Positions 1 to 6,715 are shown, numbered from the stretch's first letter. The stretch: DNA of 8,414 bases from Syntrophorhabdaceae bacterium (GCA_026415015.1 JAOAHW010000094.1:1-8414); one strand, 5' to 3'. Notes: a model not told the origin generated them from the sequence alone. Translations and numbers: made by a program.

Positions 1-2721
1 CCTGCCAATGGAAAACCTATAATAGTACCTACACAGGATATAGTCCTCGGGCTTTACTACCTTACCATAGAGAGAAAGTTTGTAAAGGGTGAGGGGAAAT
101 ACTTTGCAGACCCGGAAGAGGTAATGGTGGCATATGATGCAGGGATGGTTGACCTCCATGCAAGGATAAAGATCAAATTCAATGGCAAACCCCTAGAAAC
201 AACAGTAGGTAGGGTAATACTGCGTGATGTAATAGAGCAAGCCTTAGATGAAATGGATGTGGAAAAAAGAGAATATGTTATGAACGAGCTATTTAGTCTT
301 ATCAACAAGGTAATGGATAAGAAGACAATAGGCCAGCTTGTTGATAAGTGTCATAGAGAGGCTGGTGAAAAGGCAACAGTAATACTGTCTGACAGACTGA
401 AAAACCTCGGTTTTTATTTTGCTACCCTTGGAGGTATATCCATATCCATTGATGATATGAAGATACCAAAAAAGAAAAAAGAGATCATCGAAAGGGCAAA
501 CAGGGATGTCCTGAATATTCAAAAGCAGTATTCAGATGGCCTAATAACAGATGGCGAGAGATACAATAAGGTAATAGATAGATGGGCACATGTTACTGAA
601 GAGATTGCCGATGAGCTGATGAGGGAACTGGGAACAGAGGATGTCTTAGGACCTGATGGAAAGCCTGTTTTGGATTCTAACGGAAAACCTGTAAGACAGA
701 ACAGCCTTAATCCAATATTTATGATGGCGCACTCAGGGGCAAGAGGTAATCCACAGCAGATAAAGCAGCTTGCTGGTATGAGAGGCCTCATGGCAAAACC
801 ATCAGGGGAGATTATAGAGACACCCATTACAAGCAACTTCAGGGAAGGTCTTGATGTTTTACAATACTTTATATCCACCCATGGGGCAAGGAAGGGTCTT
901 GCTGATACAGCACTAAAAACAGCAAACTCAGGGTATTTAACCAGGAGGCTTGTTGATGCTGCCCAGGATGTAGTGGTTACTGAATATGACTGCGGGACAT
1001 TCGATGGTATTGAAATGAGGAGGCTCGAAGAAGGTGGCGAGGTCATAGAATATCTCGATGCAAGGATACTCGGCAGGGTTGCCCTTGAAGACATAAAAGA
1101 CCCGGATGGTGAGATTATCGTAAGAAAAAACGAGGAAATAAGAGAGGTTCATCTAAAGAAGATAGAGAATGCAGGATATGAGAGCGTAAAGATTCGTTCT
1201 GTCCTCACATGCAGGGCAAAAAGAGGTGTCTGTGTCCTGTGTTATGGAAGGGACCTGGCAAGGGGCAGGCTCGTAAGCATTGGAGAGGCTGTTGGCATTA
1301 TTGCAGCACAGTCTATAGGCGAGCCAGGGACTCAGCTTACCATGAGGACATTCCACATAGGTGGTGCAGCATCACGAAGGGTTGAACAATCAACACTTGA
1401 GGTAAGAAATGAAGGGTATGTAAGGCTCCATAATGTTAAAGTCATTATGAACAGAGAAGGAATCCCTGTTGTTATGAACAGAAATGGTGAGATAGCTGTA
1501 GTTGATGAGGTAGGGAGGGAGAGGGAAAAATATCCTGTCATATATGGGGCAAAGCTGAAATGTAATGAAAATGATTATGTAAAAGAGGGCGATGTACTCG
1601 CTGAGTGGGACCCCTATACAACACCGATCCTATCTGAGGTCTCAGGGAGGATTAAATATGGCGATATAATAGAAGGTATAACCATGCAGGAGACTAAAGA
1701 TGAGGTCTCAGGATACTCATACAGGGTAATCATTGAACCAAGGGATCAGACCTTGAGACCGAGGATCTCCATAAAGGATGATAAAGGCAAGACAATTTTA
1801 ATGGATGGGAGCTCGAGCCCTGCAAGATACATCCTACCAGTAGGTGCACACATAGCAGTTAATGAGGGCGATGATATATACGCCGGTGATGTAATAGCCA
1901 AAATACCCCGTGATACCATAAAGACAAAGGATATAACAGGCGGTCTTCCAAGGGTAGCCGAGCTATTTGAGGCAAGAAGGCCAAAGGAAAATGCCATAGT
2001 TAGCGAGATAAACGGCGTTGTATCCTTTGGAAAGATGCTAAAGGGAAAAAGGGAGATCATAGTAACGCCTGAAAGGGGTGAACCAAGAAAATACAATATA
2101 CCCCGTGGTAAACACATAATCGTCCATGAAGGTGATTATGTAAGGGCTGGAGAACCTCTTATGGACGGCCCTGTGAACCCCCATGATGTATTGAGCATCC
2201 AGGGTGTAAAAGAGCTTGCCAGGTATCTCGTGAATGAGATCCAGGAGGTATACCAGTTACAGGGCGTAAAGATTAATGATAAACATATAGAAGTAATAGT
2301 AAGGCAGATGTTAAAGCGTGTCAGGATAAAGGATGTAGGGGATACAAATTTCATCATCGATGAGCCTGTAGAACAATGGGTGTTTGAAGAGGAAAACAGG
2401 AGGGTAATAGAAAAAGGTGGCAAACCAGCAGAGGCAGAGCCTCTCTTCCTTGGTATAACAAAGGCATCCCTTATCACAGACAGTTTTATCTCTGCTGCAA
2501 GCTTCCAGGATACTACTAAGGTCTTGACCCAGGCCGCCATAGAGGGTAGGGTCGACTATCTCAAGGGACTGAAAGAGAATGTGATAATGGGCAGGATTAT
2601 CCCAGCAGGCACAGGTTTTCCAAAATACAGAGGATATGACATGGCTGTCTTGGATAGGTCAGCAGGCAGCCATGAAAAATTAGCTGAAGCAGAACCTGAA
2701 GGGGAGCCTAGTACCGTTTGA
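1..2721 (+). CDS. rpoC: DNA-directed RNA polymerase subunit beta' (C-terminal part, 5' end outside window)
   Basis: Largest subunit of the core RNA polymerase. The reading frame is open from base 1, and its first residues (PANGKPIIVPTQD) are a hallmark that in E. coli follows closely after the catalytic NADFDGD loop, so that loop lies just outside the left edge. The 906 residues present fit the C-terminal two thirds of a full-length protein. Seen in order: the bridge-helix region (FISTHGARKGLADTALK, about 868-920); the second zinc site, with cysteine codons at 991, 1210, 1231 and 1240; and the trigger loop (QLTMRTFH, 1333-1356). An insertion of about 188 codons follows (about 1366-1930), matching the position and size of the E. 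coli SI3 insertion. Conserved downstream elements are GGLPRVAELFEARRP and the C-terminal GRIIPAGTGF. No frameshift is visible. An internal ATG at 124 is not the start. The stop (TGA, 2719-2721) lies inside the 3' end of the opposing gene. Confidence 0.98.
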   Translation, partial: PANGKPIIVPTQDIVLGLYYLTIERKFVKGEGKYFADPEEVMVAYDAGMVDLHARIKIKFNGKPLETTVGRVILRDVIEQALDEMDVEKREYVMNELFSLINKVMDKKTIGQLVDKCHREAGEKATVILSDRLKNLGFYFATLGGISISIDDMKIPKKKKEIIERANRDVLNIQKQYSDGLITDGERYNKVIDRWAHVTEEIADELMRELGTEDVLGPDGKPVLDSNGKPVRQNSLNPIFMMAHSGARGNPQQIKQLAGMRGLMAKPSGEIIETPITSNFREGLDVLQYFISTHGARKGLADTALKTANSGYLTRRLVDAAQDVVVTEYDCGTFDGIEMRRLEEGGEVIEYLDARILGRVALEDIKDPDGEIIVRKNEEIREVHLKKIENAGYESVKIRSVLTCRAKRGVCVLCYGRDLARGRLVSIGEAVGIIAAQSIGEPGTQLTMRTFHIGGAASRRVEQSTLEVRNEGYVRLHNVKVIMNREGIPVVMNRNGEIAVVDEVGREREKYPVIYGAKLKCNENDYVKEGDVLAEWDPYTTPILSEVSGRIKYGDIIEGITMQETKDEVSGYSYRVIIEPRDQTLRPRISIKDDKGKTILMDGSSSPARYILPVGAHIAVNEGDDIYAGDVIAKIPRDTIKTKDITGGLPRVAELFEARRPKENAIVSEINGVVSFGKMLKGKREIIVTPERGEPRKYNIPRGKHIIVHEGDYVRAGEPLMDGPVNPHDVLSIQGVKELARYLVNEIQEVYQLQGVKINDKHIEVIVRQMLKRVRIKDVGDTNFIIDEPVEQWVFEEENRRVIEKGGKPAEAEPLFLGITKASLITDSFISAASFQDTTKVLTQAAIEGRVDYLKGLKENVIMGRIIPAGTGFPKYRGYDMAVLDRSAGSHEKLAEAEPEGEPSTV

Positions 2722-3442
2722 GTTTTCTCTCAGCTATAATAGCCTCCTCTGATTTTGGATAAAGTTCTTTCACCTTCTTGAGGGCTATTATAGCATTTTC
2801 TCTTTCATTGAGATACATAAAGGCATCTGCCTGTGAGAGAAGGGCCCTTGATGCCTTCTCACTCTTGGGATATTTTTTGATAACCTCATTAAAATTTAGG
2901 ATAGCCATCTCATAGTCTTTAATACCCATATAACATTCGCCGAGCCAGTAATAGGCATTAGGTACTAATGGTGTACCTCCATAAGTTGCTATAAACTCAG
3001 AGAACTTCTTGATTGCATCCTGATACATCTTCTTCTGAAAGAGGTCAAAGGCCTCCTTATATCTCATTTCATAGTTGGTATCCTCTATTTTTGGTATTAC
3101 CGGATCCTTGACCTCCCCAGGTTTCTTAAGGGCATTTATCTCGCTTTTTGTCTCTGCATAATATGTCTTTATTTGAAATTCCAGTGCCTCCACCTTTCCT
3201 GTAAGACCCTTTATCCTCTCATCATTATTATTAATTGATATAGATAGGTCTGCAATCTGCTTTTTTATAGCCTCGTTATCTTTTAAAATACCTTCAAGCT
3301 TTTTATTATTCTGCTCCTGATACAATTTTAATTCATTCTCAAGATTACCTAAGCTTCTATTTACCATTGTAAGATCCTCTGTAGATGCATAACACCCTGC
3401 TATTATAAAACCCACTAAAAAAATTATGAAATTCTTTCTCAT
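2708..3442 (-). CDS. cpoB: CpoB/YbgF-like TPR lipoprotein of the Tol system
   Basis: Envelope protein of 244 residues with the CpoB/YbgF architecture. The N-terminal signal ends in a lipobox (IIAGC, Cys17), so it is predicted to be a lipoprotein, whereas E. coli CpoB is a soluble periplasmic protein. A probable coiled coil, rich in E, K, N and L heptads, spans about 23-105. A short Pro-containing linker (106-122) and three tetratricopeptide repeats (about 125-158, 162-195, 199-232; motifs such as AYYWLGECY and YPKSEKA) complete it. In E. coli, CpoB binds TolA and coordinates peptidoglycan synthesis with outer-membrane constriction; the same role here is inferred. It follows tolB by 26 bases and is probably co-transcribed with it. 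A GGAAAGGA element upstream supports the ATG at 3442. The stop lies 14 bases inside the opposing rpoC. The family call is firm; the exact role is less so because pal and tolA are not adjacent. Confidence 0.88.
   Translation of the reverse strand: MRKNFIIFLVGFIIAGCYASTEDLTMVNRSLGNLENELKLYQEQNNKKLEGILKDNEAIKKQIADLSISINNNDERIKGLTGKVEALEFQIKTYYAETKSEINALKKPGEVKDPVIPKIEDTNYEMRYKEAFDLFQKKMYQDAIKKFSEFIATYGGTPLVPNAYYWLGECYMGIKDYEMAILNFNEVIKKYPKSEKASRALLSQADAFMYLNERENAIIALKKVKELYPKSEEAIIAERKLKRY
2733..2794. repeat. 12-bp inverted repeat just past the rpoC stop, inside cpoB
   Basis: GCTATAATAGCC (2733-2744) and GGCTATTATAGC (2783-2794) are perfect inverted copies separated by 38 bases. The second arm is followed on the plus strand by ATTTTCTCTTTC. 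The arms encode two AIIA stretches of CpoB, and each arm is itself nearly palindromic, so coincidence is possible. It is the only sizeable hairpin I see close downstream of rpoC. Confidence 0.4.
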
Positions 3443-3468
3443 ACCTTGTCCTTTCCTAATTTCATTTA

Positions 3469-4758
3469 CTATGGCATAAATACAGGTTGGGTCTCATCTC
3501 CCTCTGTAAACTTCAATAACCTCTTATTATCTCCATTGAATAGCATGATAGAGATGTTATACCTATTACCCTTCATAGTTGAAAATATTATATATCTCCC
3601 GCACGGTGAAAAATGAGGTGAATCGTTTAGGCCGCCATTGGTCAACAACCTCGGGTTCGAGCCATCAGGATTCATGGTACATATCTCAAAGGAGCCCTCT
3701 ATCTTTGAAATAAATGCAATGAGGTCTCCCTTTGGAGAAAAGGTTGGCGCAACATTGTAATCGCCTGAAAAGGTTAATCTTTTTATCTCTCCTGAATTGA
3801 GGTCTTTCAAAAAAATCTGAGGTGTACCATGCATGTCTGATACAAATACCATTTTTGTTCCATCAGGTGAAAAAGATGGGGATGTATATATACCATCACC
3901 GGAGAGAATAGGTTTTTTAGTCTTAGAACCTACATCTACTGTATAAATAGTAGAACTTTTCCCTGAGGTAAAGGAATAGGAAAATGTGTCTTTATTTTTC
4001 CATGATGTCCCTGTCTTCATACCACTGTCTGAATCTACAAAGGCCTCTATCTTTTTCTCCAAATCTAAAATATACAGATTAGGCCTGCCCTTTTCATAGG
4101 ATGTGTATGCAAGATATTTACCTGTTGGCGAAACAGATGGTGATAGTGTTATGCTATTATAATTAGTCAATCTCTTGATATTGTGGCCATCAAAGTCAGC
4201 CACATATATCTCTTTCTTTCCCCTGTAGCCTGATACAAATACGATCCTTGAACTCATGATCCCTTTATCGCCTGTAACTGCAAGGATTATGTCATCAGCA
4301 AGCTTATGGATAAGTCTACGCCACCCATCTGTTTTACCCCGATACTTATTGGCATGAACCAATGTCCCATCAAGGGTATCGTATACATATACATCTAAAA
4401 TTAGATCATCATCTTTTTCCTGGAGAAACCCCTTACAAAGTAATTCTACACCCAATGACCTCCAGTTCCCAAATCTTATCTCCCTTTTTTCTATTCCCTC
4501 ATCTAAGAGTTCCCTATCCATCAGCGTCTGAGGTGCAGGGATGAAAAAACCAGACAGGTCGAGGTCTTTATTCAAAAGTTCAGCCATATCCATCCGGAGC
4601 CTTGATATCTTATCGCTTTTAAAATAAGGAACAGCAATGGTAATCTTTTTAAGCGACTTACCGTAAACATCGAGATATATTTTTGCTTCTACCTTGAGAC
4701 TGTATAAAAGAAAAAAGATTAATAAGATTGGGAAAATCAATCGCTTCAATACATTCAT
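3469..4758 (-). CDS. tolB: Tol system periplasmic beta-propeller protein TolB
   Basis: Periplasmic component of the Tol-Pal envelope complex, which links inner membrane, peptidoglycan and outer membrane during constriction. The protein is 429 residues, normal for TolB. An N-terminal signal peptide (hydrophobic 7-21) likely ends at VEA|K (25/26). The TolB N-terminal alpha/beta domain spans about 26-165. A beta-propeller of PD40/WD40-like blades follows, with the repeating pattern SPxxSPxGxxxxFxS seen near 206-220, 293-307, 337-351 and 380-394. In E. coli the N-terminal domain contacts TolA and the propeller binds Pal. The gene leads a two-gene unit with cpoB 26 bases downstream; pal, which usually sits between these genes, is missing. 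The AAAAGGGG ribosome-binding element directly abuts the ATG, which is unusually close. A TTG at codon 4 (4747-4749) would have better spacing and is an alternative start; the signal peptide survives either way. Confidence 0.95.
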   Translation of the reverse strand: MNVLKRLIFPILLIFFLLYSLKVEAKIYLDVYGKSLKKITIAVPYFKSDKISRLRMDMAELLNKDLDLSGFFIPAPQTLMDRELLDEGIEKREIRFGNWRSLGVELLCKGFLQEKDDDLILDVYVYDTLDGTLVHANKYRGKTDGWRRLIHKLADDIILAVTGDKGIMSSRIVFVSGYRGKKEIYVADFDGHNIKRLTNYNSITLSPSVSPTGKYLAYTSYEKGRPNLYILDLEKKIEAFVDSDSGMKTGTSWKNKDTFSYSFTSGKSSTIYTVDVGSKTKKPILSGDGIYTSPSFSPDGTKMVFVSDMHGTPQIFLKDLNSGEIKRLTFSGDYNVAPTFSPKGDLIAFISKIEGSFEICTMNPDGSNPRLLTNGGLNDSPHFSPCGRYIIFSTMKGNRYNISIMLFNGDNKRLLKFTEGDETQPVFMP

Positions 4759-4774
4759 CCCCTTTTGTCTCTAA

Positions 4775-4804
4775 ATAATATTACATCGCTGTAATGGATT
4801 TCAA
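4775..4804 (-). promoter_or_regulatory. Candidate sigma70-type promoter of tolB-cpoB
   Basis: Read on the minus strand, TTGAAA (4799-4804) matches the -35 consensus at 5 of 6 positions. TATTAT (4775-4780) matches the -10 consensus at 5 of 6. The spacer is 18 bases. Transcription would begin near 4768, giving a very short leader of about ten bases that carries the AAAAGGGG element. It is a pattern match only. Confidence 0.5.
4780..4795. promoter_or_regulatory. Palindrome between -35 and -10 of the tolB promoter (possible operator)
   Basis: ATTACA-TCGC-TGTAAT is a perfect 6-bp inverted repeat with a 4-base centre. It lies almost exactly in the spacer of the candidate tolB promoter, where a bound dimeric regulator would block RNA polymerase. 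I do not recognise a specific regulator for this site. Confidence 0.35.
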
Positions 4805-4821
4805 TCATTTTTGAGTCCATT
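4793..4821. repeat. Imperfect inverted repeat over the tolB -35 region
   Basis: Outer arms AATGGA (4793-4798) and TCCATT (4816-4821) and inner arms TCAA (4801-4804) and TTGA (4811-4814) pair around a 6-base centre, interrupted by a small asymmetric bulge. The element overlaps the candidate -35 box and shares three bases with the neighbouring palindrome. It could be a second operator or a cruciform. Confidence 0.3.
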
Positions 4822-5000
4822 GAATAGATAATAAACACTGTTGTTACCACCTTTGTTTTGGCAATATAAAAATAAGGCCATTAAAAGGTTATTCAAAAGT
4901 CTTATTATCTTAAAATAACTAAACGCTGTTTTGCAAGAGATGCCTATAATTAACAGGTCCAGTGATTTAAAAAATATTAGTAGTGTAAGGCTGTGATTTT

Positions 5001-5039
5001 TCGGAGGACACTTTTTAGGTGTCCTCCGATTTATTTTTT
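5001..5039 (+). terminator. Strong hairpin with plus-strand T-run, beside the atpE stop
   Basis: An 11-bp perfect stem (5001-5011 with 5019-5029; TCGGAGGACAC pairs with GTGTCCTCCGA) closes a 7-base loop and is followed by TTTATTTTTT on the plus strand. This is a textbook intrinsic terminator for rightward transcription. The hairpin lies 8 bases after the atpE stop and would be expected to end the leftward atp operon. Read on the minus strand, however, it is followed by AAAAATCACAG, not a U-run. It may act as a weak, factor-assisted terminator or a 3' stabiliser for atpE, and as a true terminator only for plus-strand transcripts. Confidence 0.7.
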
Positions 5040-5364
5040 AGAGCTTAAAGATTAAGAGCAATGAAACAACGAGAGAATATATAACAAGTGACTCAATCAT
5101 TGCCAGACCGATGATCATGGGGGTCACTATCTTCCCAGATGCACCAGGATTCCTGGCAATACCATCAAGTGCTGATGCAATACCCTTAGCCTGTCCGAGA
5201 GCTCCACCAAAGGCTGCAATAGCAACACCAAAACCAGCTGCAAGCGCTACCATCTGTTTTACTGCAGGGTCGAGTCCCTTAGCCTCTTCTGCTGCCATTG
5301 CTACTCCAAAGGAAAAGCATACAAACAGACCAAGAAGCATAATGATTGTTAATAGTTTTTTCAT
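5038..5364 (-). CDS. atpE: F-type ATP synthase subunit c with N-terminal signal-like extension
   Basis: Proteolipid subunit of the membrane rotor ring of Fo; each copy carries one coupling ion. The 108-residue protein exceeds the usual 75-90 because residues 1-24 form a signal-like segment (MKKLL, hydrophobic core, AMA|AE). Helix 1 runs about 36-62. The polar loop RNP (71-73) contacts F1, and helix 2 runs about 79-106. The ion-binding carboxylate is Glu91 in MIESL, with Gln58 on helix 1 and Ser92 and Tyr96 beside it. Gln plus Glu-Ser are part of the sodium-binding signature of Ilyobacter-type rings, but the Thr after Ser is replaced by Leu93, so ion choice is uncertain. AAAGGGG (5374-5380), nine bases upstream, supports the start and retains the extension. 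The gene lies 27 bases after atpB and is the last of the operon. Confidence 0.95.
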   Translation of the reverse strand: MKKLLTIIMLLGLFVCFSFGVAMAAEEAKGLDPAVKQMVALAAGFGVAIAAFGGALGQAKGIASALDGIARNPGASGKIVTPMIIGLAMIESLVIYSLVVSLLLIFKL

Positions 5365-5391
5365 TTTATTTCACCCCTTTCTTATATTTTT

Positions 5392-6090
5392 TTAATGTTC
5401 TTCATGGGATATAGCCCCTGAAAAATATGCCATAGACAAAAGGACAAACACAAAAGTCTGCACAAAAGCCACAAATAATCCAAGGAACATAACAGGTAGA
5501 GGGACAAGTAAAGGAACCAATCCAAAAAATATAGCGGTTACGAGGTGGTCACCTGTAATATTACCAAAAAGCCTGAGGCCCAGAGAAAGTGGTCTTGCAA
5601 AATGGCCTATAAGCTCAATGGGAACCATAAGAGGTGCAAGCCACCAAAATGGCCCTGTAAAGTGCTTTAGATATTTGATGCCATGTTCTTTGAATCCGTA
5701 ATAATGGGTCATGACAAAAACTGTAATTGAGCATGCAAATGTTGTGTTTACATTATCTGTTGCCGGTAGAAAACCAGGGACAAGTCCTGATAGATTATTG
5801 AAAAGTATAAATAATGCAAGGGTTCCAACGAGCAGTATAAACTCCTTTCCCCTTGGTCCCATACTATCAACTACGAGATTTGATATGCCTTCAACAATCA
5901 TCTCAACAAAATTCTTAAAGGAAAAATTAGGCTCAGGGACTACCTCATCCTCTTTCTTCTTTAACTGCCTGTAACCAAGAAAAACTATGATAAGGAGTAT
6001 TACAGACACAATTATCCCGTTAGATACATGGGGTGGTAGGTGCTTGAGGAATGGGAATAAGGAAGCCCATGTAAAAACTTCATGCTCCAT
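5392..6090 (-). CDS. atpB: F-type ATP synthase subunit a
   Basis: Integral membrane stator subunit that forms the two half-channels through which ions reach and leave the c-ring. The 232 residues are close to the usual bacterial length. The diagnostic motif RPLSLGLRLFGN (166-177) carries the essential arginine, Arg173, equivalent to E. coli Arg210. Gln211 in FVQTFVF matches the functionally important Gln252 region. Hydrophobic segments lie near 24-40, 84-101, 116-131, 150-163, 183-195 and 197-221. A conserved NNLSGLVPGF stretch is at 98-107. It starts within the end of atpI (11-base overlap) and has its own strong ribosome-binding site, fitting the higher need for this subunit. The downstream partner is atpE. 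No b, delta or F1 subunit genes follow. Confidence 0.97.
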   Translation of the reverse strand: MEHEVFTWASLFPFLKHLPPHVSNGIIVSVILLIIVFLGYRQLKKKEDEVVPEPNFSFKNFVEMIVEGISNLVVDSMGPRGKEFILLVGTLALFILFNNLSGLVPGFLPATDNVNTTFACSITVFVMTHYYGFKEHGIKYLKHFTGPFWWLAPLMVPIELIGHFARPLSLGLRLFGNITGDHLVTAIFFGLVPLLVPLPVMFLGLFVAFVQTFVFVLLSMAYFSGAISHEEH

Positions 6091-6472
6091 TTTTCTGCCT
6101 CCTTTTTATGGATAAACTTAACATCGCCATAATCTGATTTACTATAACGGATATAAAAAGTGTGGATAGTCCTATAAGAAAAAAGATTATATCTATGTTC
6201 CCATAGATTATTATTACAGCCACGATACCTGCAAAGAGGAAAAACTTCAAAGGCAGCTTTATTAAAAGGTCTTTTTTATTTAAACTGGATTTACTGAATC
6301 CGCTCTCGATGATCTTTTTAAGGAACCTAAAATTTAATGTTATTATTGCGCTGGCAACTGCAAAACTGAAAAAATATTTGTATTCCCTCATTATAACCAA
6401 TGAAAGGATAGATCCAATTATAAAGATTATAAAATTTAAACGTTCTATATCACTTATTATTGTTTCTTTCAT
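6080..6472 (-). CDS. atpI: ATP synthase accessory protein AtpI (ATP synthase I family)
   Basis: Small hydrophobic protein of 130 residues with four predicted membrane helices (about 12-28, 32-50, 74-91, 93-115) and a basic C-terminus (KRRQK). Size, topology and position between atpZ and atpB identify it as an ATP synthase I/UncI-type protein; sequence in this family is poorly conserved. Family members have been reported to help assemble the c-ring, and with AtpZ to form a magnesium/calcium transport complex in alkaliphilic Bacillus. Which role applies here is not visible. Its start overlaps the end of atpZ by 23 bases, and only a weak AAGAAG element precedes the ATG, suggesting coupled translation. 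Its end overlaps atpB by 11 bases. Confidence 0.8.
   Translation of the reverse strand: MKETIISDIERLNFIIFIIGSILSLVIMREYKYFFSFAVASAIITLNFRFLKKIIESGFSKSSLNKKDLLIKLPLKFFLFAGIVAVIIIYGNIDIIFFLIGLSTLFISVIVNQIMAMLSLSIKRRQKNGA
6098..6104 (-). promoter_or_regulatory. Strong ribosome-binding site of atpB, inside atpI
   Basis: AAGGAGG on the minus strand, seven bases upstream of the atpB ATG, is a near-perfect match to the anti-Shine-Dalgarno sequence. It fixes the atpB start at 6090 even though the atpI frame continues for 11 more bases. Confidence 0.85.
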
Positions 6473-6701
6473 CTTCTTTTTGCATCTTTTTAATCAAGAT
6501 GATGATTGTCTTAAATGCAGCCCCAATCCCAAAAAATGTAAAAATTATTGTAAGATAAGGATATGTTTTAAAAAACCTATCCAAAAAATAACCTATCACA
6601 ATGCCGATGGCTACAGAAAGGCCCATTTCAAGGCCAAGGGAACTATAGTCTATAAGCGATTTAAATGTATCTCTCTTTGTATCTTTTAATACCATATACA
6701 T
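6450..6701 (-). CDS. atpZ: AtpZ/AtpI-family membrane protein
   Basis: Protein of 83 residues, first gene of the atpZ-atpI-atpB-atpE operon. Two membrane helices (about 22-40 and 47-70) frame the family pattern: SLGLEMG, then IGIVIGYFLDRFF (32-44), Pro48, and FFGIGAAFK (56-64) before a charged tail (KKMQKEDERNNNK). These features match the AtpZ/AtpI (ATPase_gene1) family found at the head of many atp operons. The protein is thought to assist ATP synthase assembly or, with AtpI, divalent cation transport; its role here is inferred. The ATG at 6701 is chosen because AGAGG (6708-6712) lies six bases upstream. An in-frame ATG two codons later is possible but has poorer spacing. The 3' end overlaps atpI by 23 bases. 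Confidence 0.85.
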   Translation of the reverse strand: MYMVLKDTKRDTFKSLIDYSSLGLEMGLSVAIGIVIGYFLDRFFKTYPYLTIIFTFFGIGAAFKTIIILIKKMQKEDERNNNK

Positions 6702-6715
6702 TGCAAACCTCTTTT

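Noticed and set aside
519..1094. Open frame of 191 codons on the minus strand inside rpoC
   Set aside because: It is a serine- and proline-rich shadow of strongly conserved rpoC sequence.
1366..1930. Long insertion in the rpoC trigger loop, as a foreign insertion or intein
   Set aside because: Its position and length of about 188 codons match the normal SI3 lineage insertion, and no intein splice motifs are present.
5111..5395. Open frame of 94 codons on the plus strand opposite atpE
   Set aside because: It mirrors the alanine- and glycine-rich codons of atpE and has no independent support.
6309..6689. Open frame of 126 codons on the plus strand opposite atpZ and atpI
   Set aside because: It is antisense to two overlapping genes with clear family features, has no ribosome-binding site I can see, and its composition is that of complemented membrane-protein codons.
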